Below are positions 51,501 to 63,640 of a stretch of DNA of 64,000 nt, in pieces. Origin of the DNA: Crocodylus rhombifer (Eukaryota; Chordata; Crocodylia; Crocodylidae); NCBI GenBank assembly GCA_038503035.1, contig JAVSML010024269.1, positions 319,934 through 383,933 on the forward strand, in the 5' to 3' direction. The notes below the pieces were generated by a model. It made no database searches and was not told the DNA's origin. It saw nothing but the letters and a program-made list of their open reading frames with translations. Position numbers and translations under genes: made by a program. Each line of letters begins with the position of its first letter. Position 1 is the first letter of the stretch.

Positions 51501-54096
51501 TGTACCAGCACACCCATGGTGTCCAAGTCCCAAAGAAGTCCATGAGCAGCTGGTGGTGGTAGTGGGGTTCTAGACGTTCCTTCCGTATGGAGCTTGAATC
51601 TGTAGCTCACTGTTTTGCCAGCACAGCGCTTCATCTACCATACTTCAAGCTAGACACTATCTAAGTCCCTTTCTGGATCTTTTTTGAAGCTAGGCTCCTG
51701 GGCAACCAGGAAAGGCAGATCTGTGGGTTCAGGAGGAAATGAGTAAGTTGGAGAACATGTGTTTCAGTGAGATGGCTGCTGGCAAAGACAGTAGCTCAGC
51801 ATCAAAAGGAGTGCTAAACAAGGGTCTGAGTAATGCCTGATCTGTGGTGTGGTTATTGAAACACCATACAAGGAAATCAAAGAGTTATGAATTCAAAGTC
51901 GGGGCCCAGTGCCTGTAGTAGTGATCATCACTCAGGGTCAAAAAACAGTCATAACAGAATGAGAACAACTACACCTGAGATTTTATTTTGGAGCTAAAGA
52001 GCCTGCTAGCTGCCACTCAAATCTTTGCCTGTGACAGGACTCAAGTGGAAGGAGTGCTCCATCTTGCTACTGCAGATCCTATCATCTCATAAACCTCTGC
52101 CAGTCCCAATTCACTTTCCATACCTCGCTGTTAAGATACTCTGGGAGGTGAAAACACATCCCATTGGGCCAGCAGCAGTTCTGCTGCTCACTATTTCCTC
52201 CCGCAGGCTATCCTGTCTCTATTGTAATTTATACAGCTTGATTCCAGAGCCCAGCCCATTCCAGGCCCTCAGTCTCTAGGGAACTTGTGCTTTTGGCCCA
52301 ATCCATAAGCAACCTCCTTGCTTCTGCCCTCTGTGGTCTCACAACTCGGAGCCCCAGACTTGGCAAACACACAGCCTAACTTCTAAACCACAGTGGCAGA
52401 CACCCAGATTAGATTGCAGCCTTAAGGCTCTTATGCCTGCTCCTTTTTGACCTGTTCATCAGGTGGGAGTATCTCTCACAGAATGATGAGCATCCTGTTT
52501 TGTGGCCTCATCTCCCCTTCTAGTTGCCTCCAGTCCACCGGTGTCCATTGAATTTAAATTCCAATTTAGGCTCACTCTGAGCTTAGAGTAAATGGACACA
52601 GTCTAACTTAAGGTTTCATCCCTTAGGTTTGCTACTCGAACCAAAAATGCCAGTGGAGGTTTATTCCCTGCTTTGGCATCAGTGACCTTTCCTCAATTCT
52701 GCAAGGGCAATGCACTGTCTTCCAAAGTCTGGGCTTGACTGCCCCTTCTTCCCTAATGTAAGCTTTTATACTCCCTAGTCTTTCCCCTTTTCTGGTCACA
52801 GGACCTATTCCTGTCTACCTGGTCAGGGAGTCCTTCACTCCCTCTGCAGTTGCCGTACTAGTGGTGAGCATTAAATTCTGTCTCATTTGCCACTCGTGTA
52901 GTGATCACCAGGTTCAGTAAACAGAGCCATACGTACATGAGTGAGAACTATACACCAGGTTTTATCATGGAGCTGTAGGCAACCTCTCTGCAGACCCGTT
53001 GTCTGGCTCCAATAAAAAAATAGCTCCTTCACTGGAAGACCATGTCTTAGTTCCCAGCTTCTCCAAATTAGGGAGTGTCAGCAAACTATAACCTTTATTT
53101 CTACAGGGACTGGAACCCATATCCTTGGCTTCTAGGGGAAGTGCCTTAACTACACAGTTATTGAGGATAAAACATGAGACAGTGCACCCCCCTATGAGGG
53201 TGAGGTTACACATTACAGTTAGATCATATTAAAGGCACTCATCCCCATATTAAATGGTATATTAATGGCACTTAAAATGGGAGTGTTCACACTTTAAGGC
53301 TTGTTCACAAGTGCCTAGTGCCCTCTAGGTCTCTTTAAGTTACTCCACTTAGGGTGAGGGTTATCTCTGAACCCTGTTACCTAGGTCGAGTTACTTTAAC
53401 TTCTGGCTACTCCACTGAGATAAAATGACTTATTTGCAGTCCTCCAGCATCCCAGGAGGCACATTTACCTGCATGGATTTGCTATTCTCTGGGATTCTGC
53501 AGTTGTGGACTGACAGCTGGAGACTTCTGGAGACTGCAACACGTGAATGGGGAGGGAAAAGAGTGAAGGGGTGGAGAGGAGCCAGGAGGAGCAGGAATGG
53601 AAGGGGTATGGGGAAGGGAGCTAAGGGCAGAGGAAGCTGGGATGAGGCATGTGAATGGGGAATAGGAGGCATGGGGGAGGGAGGATCAGTGGGGTGGGAT
53701 GCTGCTGGGCAGCCAGGGAAGGGGTGCTGGTTGGGCTTGGCAGAAGAGCAGGGAGCTTCTGCGCATAGTGGGTGGGCCTGGCAGCTCTCTACATGCCAGT
53801 TTGGGATTGCTGCAACTCTGCTGGGCCTCATGGCTGCCTGACAGTTGCCACCCTGCCTCCTCCCTCCTGCCCAGTCTTCCTCTATGGGGAGCTTCCAGGC
53901 AATCTCTGGTGGGGCTGGTGGGTAAGTGGGAAGCTGTGGGGTTTGGTGGGTATGCGCAGGCTGGATCTGGGTGTGTGTGGTTTACAGGGAGCTGAGGAAG
54001 AAGGCAGGCAGGAAGAAAAACCCAGCGGGCCACCGCCACCACTATCCAGGTTGAGCCCAGCCTCCACACAGCCCCGGAGCAGAAAAGGAGCCTCTC
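48530..54096. other. Intergenic stretch between Penelope-like element and young CR1
   Basis: Contains AT-rich unique sequence (48.5-49.5 kb) and a hAT-like head near 49540 (GGTTGGGCAAAATATGGCC) followed by GC-rich sequence. A homopurine tract lies at 50021-50124, a tRNA-like SINE relic near 53105-53190, and two related segments at about 51918-51995 and 52900-52975. No convincing exon was seen, although the 5' part of the receptor transcription unit or an enhancer could lie here. Confidence 0.4.
50021..50124. repeat. GA-rich homopurine tract
   Basis: Nearly pure purine on the plus strand, with GAGAGAGAGA and GGGGAGAGGGGAGAGGGGAG words. It could adopt triplex-type structure. The frame 49961-50602 reading through it is an artefact. 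Confidence 0.75.
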
Positions 54097-55887
54097 TGTG
54101 GCCGGAGGAAAAGCAAGGGCAATGTTGGACCCCTGCTAAACCAGACGGGGCAACTGACAACTGACGCCCAGGAAAAAGCCAACCTATTAAATAGGTACTT
54201 TGTGTCAGTCTTTCATCAGTCACACGGGATGCCCATGCCTGCTATGGGACAGGGAAATCTGGGTGATGGGGATCCCCTACCCTCCATCAATGCTGACCTC
54301 GTGAAGGAACACCTTGAGAAGCTGGATACCTTCAAGTCAGCCGGCCCTGACAATCTGCACCCCAGGGTACTCAAGGAGCTGGCGAGTGTCATAGCCCAGC
54401 CCCTGGCACGGGTCTTAGAAAACTCCTGGCGCTCTGGTGTAGTGCCTGAAGACTGGAAGAAGGCCAATGTGGTGCCGCTCTTCAAGAAAGGGAGGAGAGT
54501 GGATCCGGCTAACTACAGGCCCATTAGCCTGACTTCTATCCTGGGGAAGATCTTAGAAAACTTTATTAAGGAGGCCATCCTTGACGGACTGGCCCAGGCT
54601 AACATTCTAAGGGATAGCCAGCACGGGTTTGTTGTGGGTAGGTCTTGTTTGACCAATCTCATTTCCTTCTATGACCAGGTGACCTATCACCTGGACGAGG
54701 GAGAAGAGATTGATGTCATATATCTTGACTTCAAAAAAGCTTTTGATTTGGTATCCCATGATCACCTCTTGGCCAAACTGCCCAGTTGTGGCCTTGGCTC
54801 CACCACGATCCGCTGGCTGGGAAATTGTCTTCGTGGTCGGACCCAGAGGGTTGTGATTGATGGCAGTCACTCATCATGGTGCCCTGTGACCAGTGGGGTC
54901 CCTCAAGGCTCTGTCCTGGGACCCATACTGTTCAACATCTTCATTAATGATGTGGACATTGGAGCTAGGAGTGGACTGGCCAAGTTCGCCGATGACACCA
55001 AACTTTGGGGCAAAGCATCCACGCCAGAAGATAGGCGGGTGATCCAGGCTGACCTGGACAAGCTCAGCAAATGGGCAGACGAGAACCTCATGGTGTTTAA
55101 CACCAAAAAATGCAAGGTTCTCCACCTTGGGAGGAAAAACCTGCAGCACCCTTATAGGCTCGGCAGTGCTACGTTGGTTAGCACTACAGAAGAAAGAGAC
55201 TTGGGGGTCATCATTGACCACAAGATGAACATGAGCCTGCAATGCGATGCTGCGGCTAGTAAAGCGACCAAAATGCTGGCTTACATCCATAGATGCTTCT
55301 CGAGCAAATCCCGGGACGTCATTCTCCCCTTGTACTTGGCCTTGGTGAGGCTGCAGCTGGAGTACTGCATCCAGTTTTGGGCTCCACAATTCAAAAAGGA
55401 TGTGGAGAAGCTTGAGAGAGTCCAGAGGAGAGCCACACGCATGATCAGAGGTCAGGAAAACAGATCTTACGATGACAGGCTGAGAGCCATGGGACTCTTT
55501 AGCCTGGAAAGCGCAGGCTCAGGGGTGATCCGATGGCCACCTATAAGTTTATCAGGGGTGACCACCAGGATCTGGGGGAACGTTTGTTCACCAGAGCGCC
55601 CCAAGGGATGACTAGGTCGAACGGTCACAAACTCCTGCAAGACCGTTTCAGGCTGGACATAAGGAAGAATTTCTTTACTGTCCGAGCCCCCAAGGGCTGG
55701 AACAGTCTGCCAGCGGAGGTGGTTCAAGCACCTACATTGAACACCTTCAAGAGCAAATTGGATGCTTATCTTGCTGGGATCCTATGACCCCAGCTGACTT
55801 CCTGCCCTTTGGGCAGGGGGCTGGACTTGATGATCTCCCAAGGTCCCTTGCAGCCCTAATGTCTATGAAATCTATGAAATCTATGAG
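54097..55887 (+). mobile_element. Young CR1 LINE, 5'-truncated (copy A)
   Basis: ORF2 is open from 54202 to about 55510, with reverse-transcriptase motifs NYRPISLTSILGKILENF, GFVVGRSCLTNLI, VIYLDFKKAFDLVSHD, GVPQGSVLGPILFNIFINDV and KFADDTKLWG. A single-base deletion in an A run near 55510 shifts the frame, and the C-terminal part continues at 55533-55787. The 3' tail is TCTATGAAATCTATGAAATC. The sequence is almost identical to 60730-62511 (copy B). Confidence 0.93.
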
Positions 55888-55889
55888 TG

Positions 55890-57170
55890 AGAAATTAGAG
55901 GGAATGGGGGTGAGGAGGGAAATGAGTCAGGGCTCAAACTCTGTTTTCATAACTTTATTTTTTGGATTGTAAGCTGCCTTGAACCCTTTTGGAGATAGCC
56001 TGGTATAAATCTAGTTAAAGAAATAAATGAATAGTTATGTATTATAGCGATCAGAAGTAAACTGCCATTCTAGTTGCCCCTTACGGAGCAATACATCTGA
56101 GGCCAAGATGTTTTTCAACTAACACTCTGTGGCTCTTTAAACAAAATGCTATTCAAAGTTTTTTTATTATTTAGTGTCATGTGTTGGATCACACTTTCCT
56201 GCAACTATGTGTAATGGTGATGCACCTTCACTACCTATTTCTGTCAGTTGTGGTATAAGTTAACTACTAGACTTATTTTTTCTTTTGAAATGAAGTGTTT
56301 GCCACAATGCATCCAGGCATATATATTTTATTGTGTTTTTTTAACATTGATGGCTTGCTGTAAGCAGGGTGCCTAGGCTGCTGGATTCTGCAGGTGGGTT
56401 TTGCTCCTGCAGGCATTTCTCAGGCAGTCCTCCCAAATAAAACACAACCTTTAAGCAGCAAACAAGCAATCAAATACACAAACACAACACAACCCTTCAA
56501 CCCTGTTCTGGGCACAAGGAGGGGAGCCTGTTGGTTCTGGTCCTAGGCCAGAAGCCTGGCCCCTCTGTGCAGCAAGCTGTCCTGTTAACAGTTCACTTCC
56601 TCTTCCCTTGCTTACTCTTCTGGGAGCTTTATAAAGCCTTGAGTCGGACACTCCTTGCCCATTCAAATGTCCTGCAGCTGGGCTCTCTCAGTAGGGCTGA
56701 CTGTTCCTTCTTGAAAGTATAGACACCTTGTTACACTCACATAGCTGCTGAGCTGAGCTAATCAGAACTACTGTATAATGCGCTGCACGTTGTTTCCAGC
56801 CCATGAATGGAAGGCTCAAAATCTGTCTTCACCACTGAAAAAAATCAGTGGATTTGGAAAAGTATTTTCAATTCTATTGAAGAAACAAGCTTTTACAATT
56901 GTGGGGGAAGAGTTATTAAAAGCAACTTCAACAGATCTTGCATCTTTTTGATCCCTGCTATAAATCTCAGTCTGTGTTACTTGTTTTTTTAAGTATCATG
57001 TTTAGCAGTTTGTTATTCTCTGAGAACACAGTATGGAAACTATAGGAGATATATGAGAAATGAGGCTTTACAAAGTTTTTATATTATAGTTCGGAAAACC
57101 TTTTGTTTCCCTTTTGTTTGGAGAGAACTTGTTTCCCCTTGCGCCCCCGGCATAACAAGGAATAACTGAC
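55890..57170. other. Intergenic AT-rich sequence
   Basis: No exon or clear repeat was recognised. Confidence 0.35.
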
Positions 57171-57174
57171 ACAA

Positions 57175-57420
57175 GTTGTTGGAGAGTTGGTTTAGACTAG
57201 ACATCCGTAAGAACTACTTCACAGTTAGGGCGGCTAGGAGCTGGAACCAACTTCCAAAGGAAGTGGTTCTGGCTCCTACCCTGGGGGTCTTTAAGGAGAG
57301 GCTTGATGCCTACCTGGCTGGAGTCATTGGAGCCCAGTTTTTCTCTTGCCCAGGCAGGAGGGTCGGACTTGACGATCTACAAGGTCCCTTCCGACCCTAC
57401 TTCTATGATTCTATGATAAT
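57175..57420 (+). mobile_element. CR1 LINE 3' fragment
   Basis: Encodes FRLDIRKNYFTVRAARSWNQ, then LPKEVVLAPTLGVFKERLDA, followed by GGTCGGACTTGACGATCTAC and a TCTATGATTCTATGAT tail. It belongs to a different CR1 subfamily from the 54-kb and 58-kb copies, judging by the TTCTATGA tail. Confidence 0.85.
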
Positions 57421-57537
57421 GTATCTATTAAATTAAAGTTAAACACCTTAAAGGAAGGCTCTTATAGGAAAAGAGATGTAACTTATGGGCACCTATACAT
57501 GTTACAAAGCTCTGCTCCGACACATGCTAGTTATCAA

Positions 57538-57648
57538 CAGTGTTCCCTCTAAGCTGTGTGGTGTGCGCGGTCACACAGGCGTGCTCATATCACACTGCCG
57601 GGTGCGCTTGCATGGCCATGTATACCACATAGCTTAGAGGGAACATTG
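57538..57648. mobile_element. Short hAT-like MITE
   Basis: Ends CAGTGTTCCCTCTAAGCTGTG and CACATAGCTTAGAGGGAACATTG are inverted copies. The flanking octamers GTTATCAA and GCTAGCAA match at 6 of 8. It is 111 bp long and near-palindromic at the ends. Confidence 0.7.
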
Positions 57649-57689
57649 GCTAGCAAGCATCAAAGCAGACTCAACTAATCCAGCAGCCT

Positions 57690-57810
57690 CCACATCACGT
57701 GTATTCAGTGTCCCCCCCGTTTAAAAATGGTGGCGGGGGTGTTTTAAGTAAAGCTCATCAAATAAGCTTTACTTAAATTGCCCCATAGCCATTTTGAAGC
57801 ACTGCCCCCC
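57690..57810. mobile_element. Palindromic MITE-like element (second copy)
   Basis: AAGTAAAGCTCATC and AAGCTTTACTTAAA form a palindrome with outer arms AAAAATGGTGGCGGGGG and CATAGCCATTTTGAAG. Related to 31495-31640. Confidence 0.5.
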
Positions 57811-58297
57811 ACCTCCACTCCAAAGCAAAAGTATAGATGCCCAAGATGTCCAGAGATTCACACCAAAAATGAGTTAAAAAAGTGGAAAACAAACCCCAGC
57901 ATTATTTTTATAATGGAACATATAAGAGGTAGGCTAAAGGCCATAAGAGAGATATGATTTATATTTTGAACCATATGAAATACCTGAAAGACTATAAAAA
58001 ACAAAATATTCTTTAAAATTAAGATATCAGGCAATTTTTAAAGCTAGCCTTTAAATTATATAAATACCATCTTTCTCCCTTTCATTTATTTTTTAAATTT
58101 TAATCGTGAACATTCCAACTGTACCTATTGAGCCACTTCTTTATATGAACCATATATGTGCTAACCCAGTTTTAATTGTACAAAGGGAGTGCAGACGTAT
58201 GTAGTACAACTGGACCCTAGATATCTCAAGCTAGGCCAGAGATTCTCAACCACAGTGTGATGGCCCCTTAGGGTGTCCTGAGATCCTGCGTAAACAG

Positions 58298-59506
58298 GTG
58301 CTTGAGTTAGCGCGGAGTTCGCGCAGGAGAGGGCGCGGGAGGGCACGAGACCCTGCCTGCGACCCCCACAGAGTAGTCAGCCCCAGCCGTAGCCAGCCTA
58401 CCAGAGGCATGACACGGATGGGCACGCGCCGCACCCCGAGGGTCCCCTCGGGCTCTGCGGCCCCTCCACTGGGCACCGCAGAGAAGGCCACCCAGACGGA
58501 GCCCCTGGTTCCGGGCTCCACGCAGACGGAGCCCCTGGCTCTTGGCTGCGGGGGCTGCCTGTCCCTTTTTCAGGCTCTGGGGCCCGGGAGCATGGCCACC
58601 TCCCCTTGCGGGGTCTGCTCCCTACTGGGGTCCCTGGCGTGCCAGCTGGAGGAGCTCCAGGCCACAGTCCAGAGACTGCATGCCATCAGGGACTGCGAGC
58701 AGGAGATAGACTCCTACTGCCAGGCCCTTCTCCCCCGGGAGCTGCAGGGGAGAGCACCGTCTCCCTCCATGACTAAGGAGGACTCTGGGACCTCCCGCTC
58801 TGCCCAGTCAGGGGCATGGACCAAGGTGGTCAAGGGCCCCAAGGCCCGCTGCACCAAGGCCCCTCCCTCGCCGGAGCCTAGCAACAGGTTCACACCTCTT
58901 GCAGCCCCAGCAGAGCCTGCTCAGTTGCTAGCTCCCGCAAGCAACCCAGGCTCAACCACAGCTACTGCCCCCGCTCTCCCCAAGACAAAGCGAAAGGTGT
59001 TTGTTGTGGGAGACTCCATCCTGCGGGGCACTGAGGGGGCAATCTGCCGCCCCGACCCCTTAGCCCGGGAAGTCTGCTGCTTCCCGGGGGCCCGCATCTG
59101 AGACATTGTGGAGAGGATCCCGCAGCTCCTCCGGCCTACAGACCACTACCCCATGCTCCTTATTCATGTGGGCACCAATGACACGGCTCGGAGCACCCCC
59201 AGCCAGGTCATGAGGCACTACAGGGATTTGGGAGCGGGGCTTAGGGGTCTGGGAGCTCATGTGGTGTTTTCATCGATCCTCCCAGTCTCGGGCTATGAGC
59301 TGAGGAGGGAGAGGAGGATCCACGCGGTGAACCAAAGACTGCGGAGCTGGTGTCATCAGAAAGGCTTTGGCTTCCATGACCACAGCCCGCTCTTTGGCGA
59401 GAGAGGCAGTGAGCTGCTGGGAAGAGATGGCCTCCACCTCTCTCCCCTGGGGAGGAGGCTCTTCTCAGCCAGGCTGGCTGACCTGCTCCACCGGGCTTTA
59501 AACTAA
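58298..59506 (+). pseudogene. CR1 ORF1 with SGNH-esterase-like domain, one internal stop
   Basis: The N-terminal part is basic and then Pro/Ser-rich, with a CGVC/C..L cysteine-bearing stretch and a short predicted coiled region (CQLEELQATVQRLHAIRD). The C-terminal half shows the SGNH hydrolase blocks: FVVGDSILRG with the nucleophile-type GDS, HVGTND with the GxND block, and GRDGLHLSPLG with the DxxH block. CR1 ORF1 proteins with such an esterase domain are established. A TGA at 59099-59101 interrupts the frame, which is otherwise continuous. Confidence 0.85.
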
Positions 59507-59622
59507 GCCCGCTGGGGGATGGGGGGACTACTGCCACTGCTGGCCCACTGAGTGGCCCTTGCAAAGCCAACGGACCAAGGCACTTAAGGGAGCCCACCCC
59601 TGCCCCAGCCCTGGCACAATCT

Positions 59623-62419
59623 GTGGGCAAGGCAAGAGCCCCCAAGAGGACACTTGCCTACCTGTACACTAATGCCAGGAGCCTGGGCAACAAGCAGGAG
59701 GAGCTCGTCCTCCTGCTCAGTGCAAAGAATTATGACATCATTGGGATAATGGAGACCTGGTGGGACTCCACCCATGACTGGACCACGGGTATAGAGGGCT
59801 ATACCCTGTACAGGAGGGATCGTGTTGACAAAAGGGGCGGGGGTGTAGCTCTCTATGTCAAGGAAAGCTACATGTCCCTGCAAGCTGATGTTGGTGACCG
59901 GCATGGACAGCTAGAGACCTTCTGGGCAAAAATTCGTGGGGAATACGGCACAGGGGACACAACGGTGGGAGTCTACTACAGACCTCCCACTCAAAGTCCT
60001 GAGCTTGACCAGGAGTTCGCCCGGGAACTGACCGAGGCCACTTGCTCCAGGACCTTGGTTGTCATGGGTGACTTCAATTACCCGGATATCTTGTGGGAAG
60101 ATCACTCAGCAAAATCCGAGCAGTTGCAAAGCTTTCTCTCGTGTGTGGATGACCTCTACCTGACTCAAGAAGTCTATGGGCCAATGAGAGGCAAAGCGCT
60201 GCTTGACCTGGTACTGGCTACGGGGGGACGACCTAATAGACGACCAAGTGATCGATGGGAAGCTGGGTGACAGCGACCATGAGCTGATCACCTTCACCAT
60301 CCGCCGTAAAGCTGGCAAGTCAGTCAGCAACACAGAAGTCCTTGACTTCAGAAAAGCCGACTTTGACAAGCTCAAGAGGCTTGTCGGTCAGGCCCTCAGG
60401 GACCATGACCCCAGGGAGATGGGAGTTCAAGAAGAGTGGTTGCTTCTCAAGGAAGCGATTCTCAGTGCACAAGCTAAATCTATTCCAACATGGAGGAAAG
60501 GCAGCAAGAAGGCACAGCAGCCCTCCTGGCTCTCCAGGGACCTAGCGGACCTCCTGCGGCTAAAAAGGAAAGCCTACAAAGGATGGAGGATGGGATTCAC
60601 CTCCAAGGAGGATTATTCTGCGCTGGTCCGGTCCTGCAGGGAGCAAACCAGGAAAGCCAAGGCTGCAACTGAACTCCAACTAGCTTCAAGCATCAAGGAC
60701 AACAAAAAGTCCTTTTTCAGATATGTGGGGAGCCGGAGGAAAAGCAAGGGCAATGTTGGACCCCTGCTAAACCAGATGGGGCAACTGACAGCTGACGCCC
60801 AGGAAAAAGCCAACCTATTAAATAGGTACTTTGCGTCAGTCTTTCATCAGTCCCATGGGACGCCCATGCCTGCTATGGGACAGGGAGATCTGGGTGATGG
60901 GGATCCCCTACCCTCCATAAATGCTGACCTCGTGAAGGAACACCTTGAGAAGCTGGATACCTTCAAGTCAGCCGGCCCTGACAATCTGCACCCCAGGGTA
61001 CTGAGGGAGCTGGCAAATGTCATAGCCCAGCCCTTGGCACGGATCTTTGAAAACTCCTGGCGCTCTGGTGTAGTGCCCGAAGACTGGAAGAAGGCCAATG
61101 TGGTGCCGCTCTTCAAGAAAGGGAGGAGAGTGGATCCGGCTAACTACAGGCCCATTAGCCTGACTTCTATCCTGGGGAAGATCTTAGAAAACTTTATTAA
61201 GGAGGCCATCCTTGACGGACTGGCCCAGGCTAACATTCTAAGGGATAGCCAGCACGGGTTTTTTGCGGGTAGGTCTTGTTTGACCAATCTCATTTCCTTC
61301 TATGACCAGGTGACCTATCACCTGGACGAGGGAGAAGAGATTGATGTCATATATCTTGACTTCAAAAAAGCTTTTGATCTGGTATCCCATGATCACCTCT
61401 TGGCCAAACTGCCCAGTTGTGGCCTTGGCTCCACCATGATCCGCTGGCTAGGAAACTGGCTCCGTGATCAGACCCAGAGGGTTGTAATTGATGGCAGTCA
61501 CTCATCGTGGTGCCCTGTGACCAGTGGGGTCCCTCAAGGCTCTGTCCTGGGACCCATACTGTTCAACATCTTCATTAATGATGTGGACATTGGAGTCAGG
61601 AGTGGACTGGCCAAGTTTGCTGATGACACCAAACTTTGGGGCAAAGCATCCACGCCAGAAGACAGGCGGGTGATCCAGGCTGACCTGGACAAGCTCAGCA
61701 AATGAGCGGATGAGAACCTGATGGTGTTTAACACCTAAAAATGCAAGGTTCTCCACCTTGGGAGGAAAAACCTGCAGCACCCTTATAGGCTCGGCAGTGC
61801 TACGTTGGTTAGCACTACAGAAGAAAGAGACTTGGGGGTCATCATTGACCACAGGATGAACATGAGCCTGCAATGCGATGCTGTGGCTAGTAAAGCGACC
61901 AGAACGCTGGCTTGCATCCATAGATGCTTCTCGAGCAAATCCTGGGACGTCATTCTCCCCTTGTACTTGGCCTTGGTGAGGCTGCAGCTGGAGTACTGCG
62001 TCCAGTTTTGGGCTCCACAATTCAAAAAGGATGTGGAGAAGCTTGAGAGAGTCCAGAGGAGAGCCACGCACATGATCAGAGGTCAGGAAAACAGATCTTA
62101 CGATGACAGGCTGAGAGCCATGGGACTCTTTAGCCTGGAAAAGCGCAGGCTCAGGGGTGATCTGATGGCCACCTATAAGTTTATCAGGGGTGACCACCAG
62201 GATCTGGGGGAACGTCTGTTCACCAGAGCGCCCCAAGGGATGACGAGGTCGAACGGTCACAAACTCCTGCAAGACCGTTTCAGGCTGGACATAAGGAAGA
62301 ATTTCTTTACTGTCCGAGCCCCCAAGGGCTGGAACAGTCTGCCAGCGGAGGTGGTTCAAGCACCTACATTGAACACCTTCAAGAGTAAATTGGATGTTTA
62401 TCTTGCTGGGATCCTATGA
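59623..62419 (+). pseudogene. CR1 ORF2 (endonuclease and reverse transcriptase), lightly damaged
   Basis: 59623-60228 reads in one frame as an apurinic-type endonuclease. After a single-base change in a G run it continues in the next frame from about 60230 to 62419 as reverse transcriptase and C-terminal region. Two in-frame stops at 61703 and 61736 lie after the FADDTKLW catalytic motif. Near-identity with copy A over the shared 1.78 kb confirms that these are lesions and not sequencing frame choices. Confidence 0.88.
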
Positions 62420-62739
62420 CCCCAGCTGACTTCCTGCCCTTTGGGCAGGGGGCTGGACTCGATGATCTCCCGAGGTCCCTTCCAGGCCTCATGTCTATGA
62501 AATCTTTGAATCCTTCTAGGTGTGCTGCAAGGTGCCATGCAATGTAAGCACTTTTAGGTGTGCAAACCTTTTTCACAAGATAAACAGAGATTTCAAATAG
62601 GAATTCACAGTGTTAAAAACATGCTGATCTCTTGTGTTCTGTCTGAATTTTTTGCAACAAAAATGAGTGGCAGGTAAGAGTGGCCATTTTCTGAGAGGTG
62701 CCTTGAATCTCAAAAAAGTTGAAAACCATTGAGCTAGGC

Positions 62740-63640
62740 ACTCAAGCTGCAGGTAGTCAACAATTTTAACTGCTCCACTTTCATTTCTTTCAATTTCTCA
62801 TCTGTAAAAAAAAATGACAATACTCTATGCCTGCTTCTCAAGAGCTTTTGTGCAGATGAGTTCATTAATGCTTGGAAGGCACAGAGCTACAAGGATGTGG
62901 AATAATGAGGCTTAAATAAAATACTGAATAGCTACCCATTCAGTGAGTAGCATCCAGACTAGGAGTGGAAAGAGGCACACATGGAAGGCAAGTTAAAGGT
63001 AAACTGGGAACTTTTATTCTGGCATTCCCTGTCTCTTGAGTTATTCAAAAGAAAGTCTTCAAAGTCAACCTTTTTTAATATAATTTTTCTGATGTTATTA
63101 AAAAAGGGCCACAACTAAAAATGGTTGATATCCAGAAAATGGCAGCCAGATCCTGGTCTAGGATGTAAAAGCACAAGGCCTGACTCCTGAGAGGGTGCAC
63201 TTAGAGAGACTCTCTCTGGTGGAAGGACACGTAGCTATTTCTGTAACAGTCACCTACGAAAAGGTCCAATAAAGGACTTTCATGCCCTAAAGCAGGTCCT
63301 AGGTAGAATTTATGTGCCTGATTCTGATATTTCTACAGGATTCTTTTTTAAGTAGGCAGAACAACATATCTTTTCCCCTAAAGACATACCAATAAGTTAC
63401 TGAAAATTTGTTATTGAAATGTAGAGGGGATACTCACATTGAGGTAGAAATCCCAAATGGAAAATTTTCGCTGAAAAAGTTAAAATTTGACATACTAAAA
63501 GCAACGTATATTCAATGACAGTGACAGACAAGCTGATCAGTACAGTACTCAGTGCTACCATCCATGTGAAAACTAAGGAGAATGTGTGAAAAGTCATACA
63601 AAATATCCTAGGGTCACAAAGTTTTATGCTAATGTTTGAA
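62740..63640 (-). other. Probable 3' UTR / flank of the minus-strand gene ending at 63641
   Basis: AT-rich unique-looking sequence. On the minus strand an AATAAA (63018-63013) lies about 620 bp past the stop codon and is a candidate poly(A) signal. A hydrophobic 66-codon frame at 63597-63397 has no start context or homology. Confidence 0.35.

Larger units (their letters stand above)
58290..62511 (+). mobile_element. Nearly full-length young CR1 LINE (copy B)
   Basis: About 4.2 kb containing both CR1 ORFs and a complete 3' tail. ORF1 starts near 58298 and ORF2 near 59623. ORF2 carries an endonuclease (NARSLGNKQEELVLLL, GIMETWWDSTHDW, VVMGDFNYPDILW) and a reverse transcriptase (GVPQGSVLGPILFNIFINDV, FADDTKLW). 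Visible lesions are one stop in ORF1 (59099-59101), one extra G in a G run near 60224-60229, and two stops at 61703-61705 and 61736-61738. The small number of lesions indicates recent insertion. Confidence 0.93.
58237..62731. mobile_element. hAT-like element split by a CR1 insertion
   Basis: The left end CAGAGATTCTCAACCACAGTG at 58237 and right end GTTGAAAACCATTG at 62731 belong to one element. AGCTAGGC flanks both sides (58229-58236 and 62732-62739), a perfect 8-bp target duplication. The interior (58237 to about 58290 and about 62511 to 62731) matches the family copy at 13171-13454. The CR1 in between therefore landed later. Confidence 0.85.

Noticed and set aside
61502..62359. 285-codon minus-strand frame
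   Set aside because: Antisense shadow of CR1 ORF2. The sense strand carries the reverse-transcriptase motifs.
63397..63597. Hydrophobic 66-codon minus-strand frame near the receptor-like last exon
   Set aside because: Considered as a transmembrane exon, but it lies downstream of the stop of the 63641-63751 exon and has no homology to receptor transmembrane segments.
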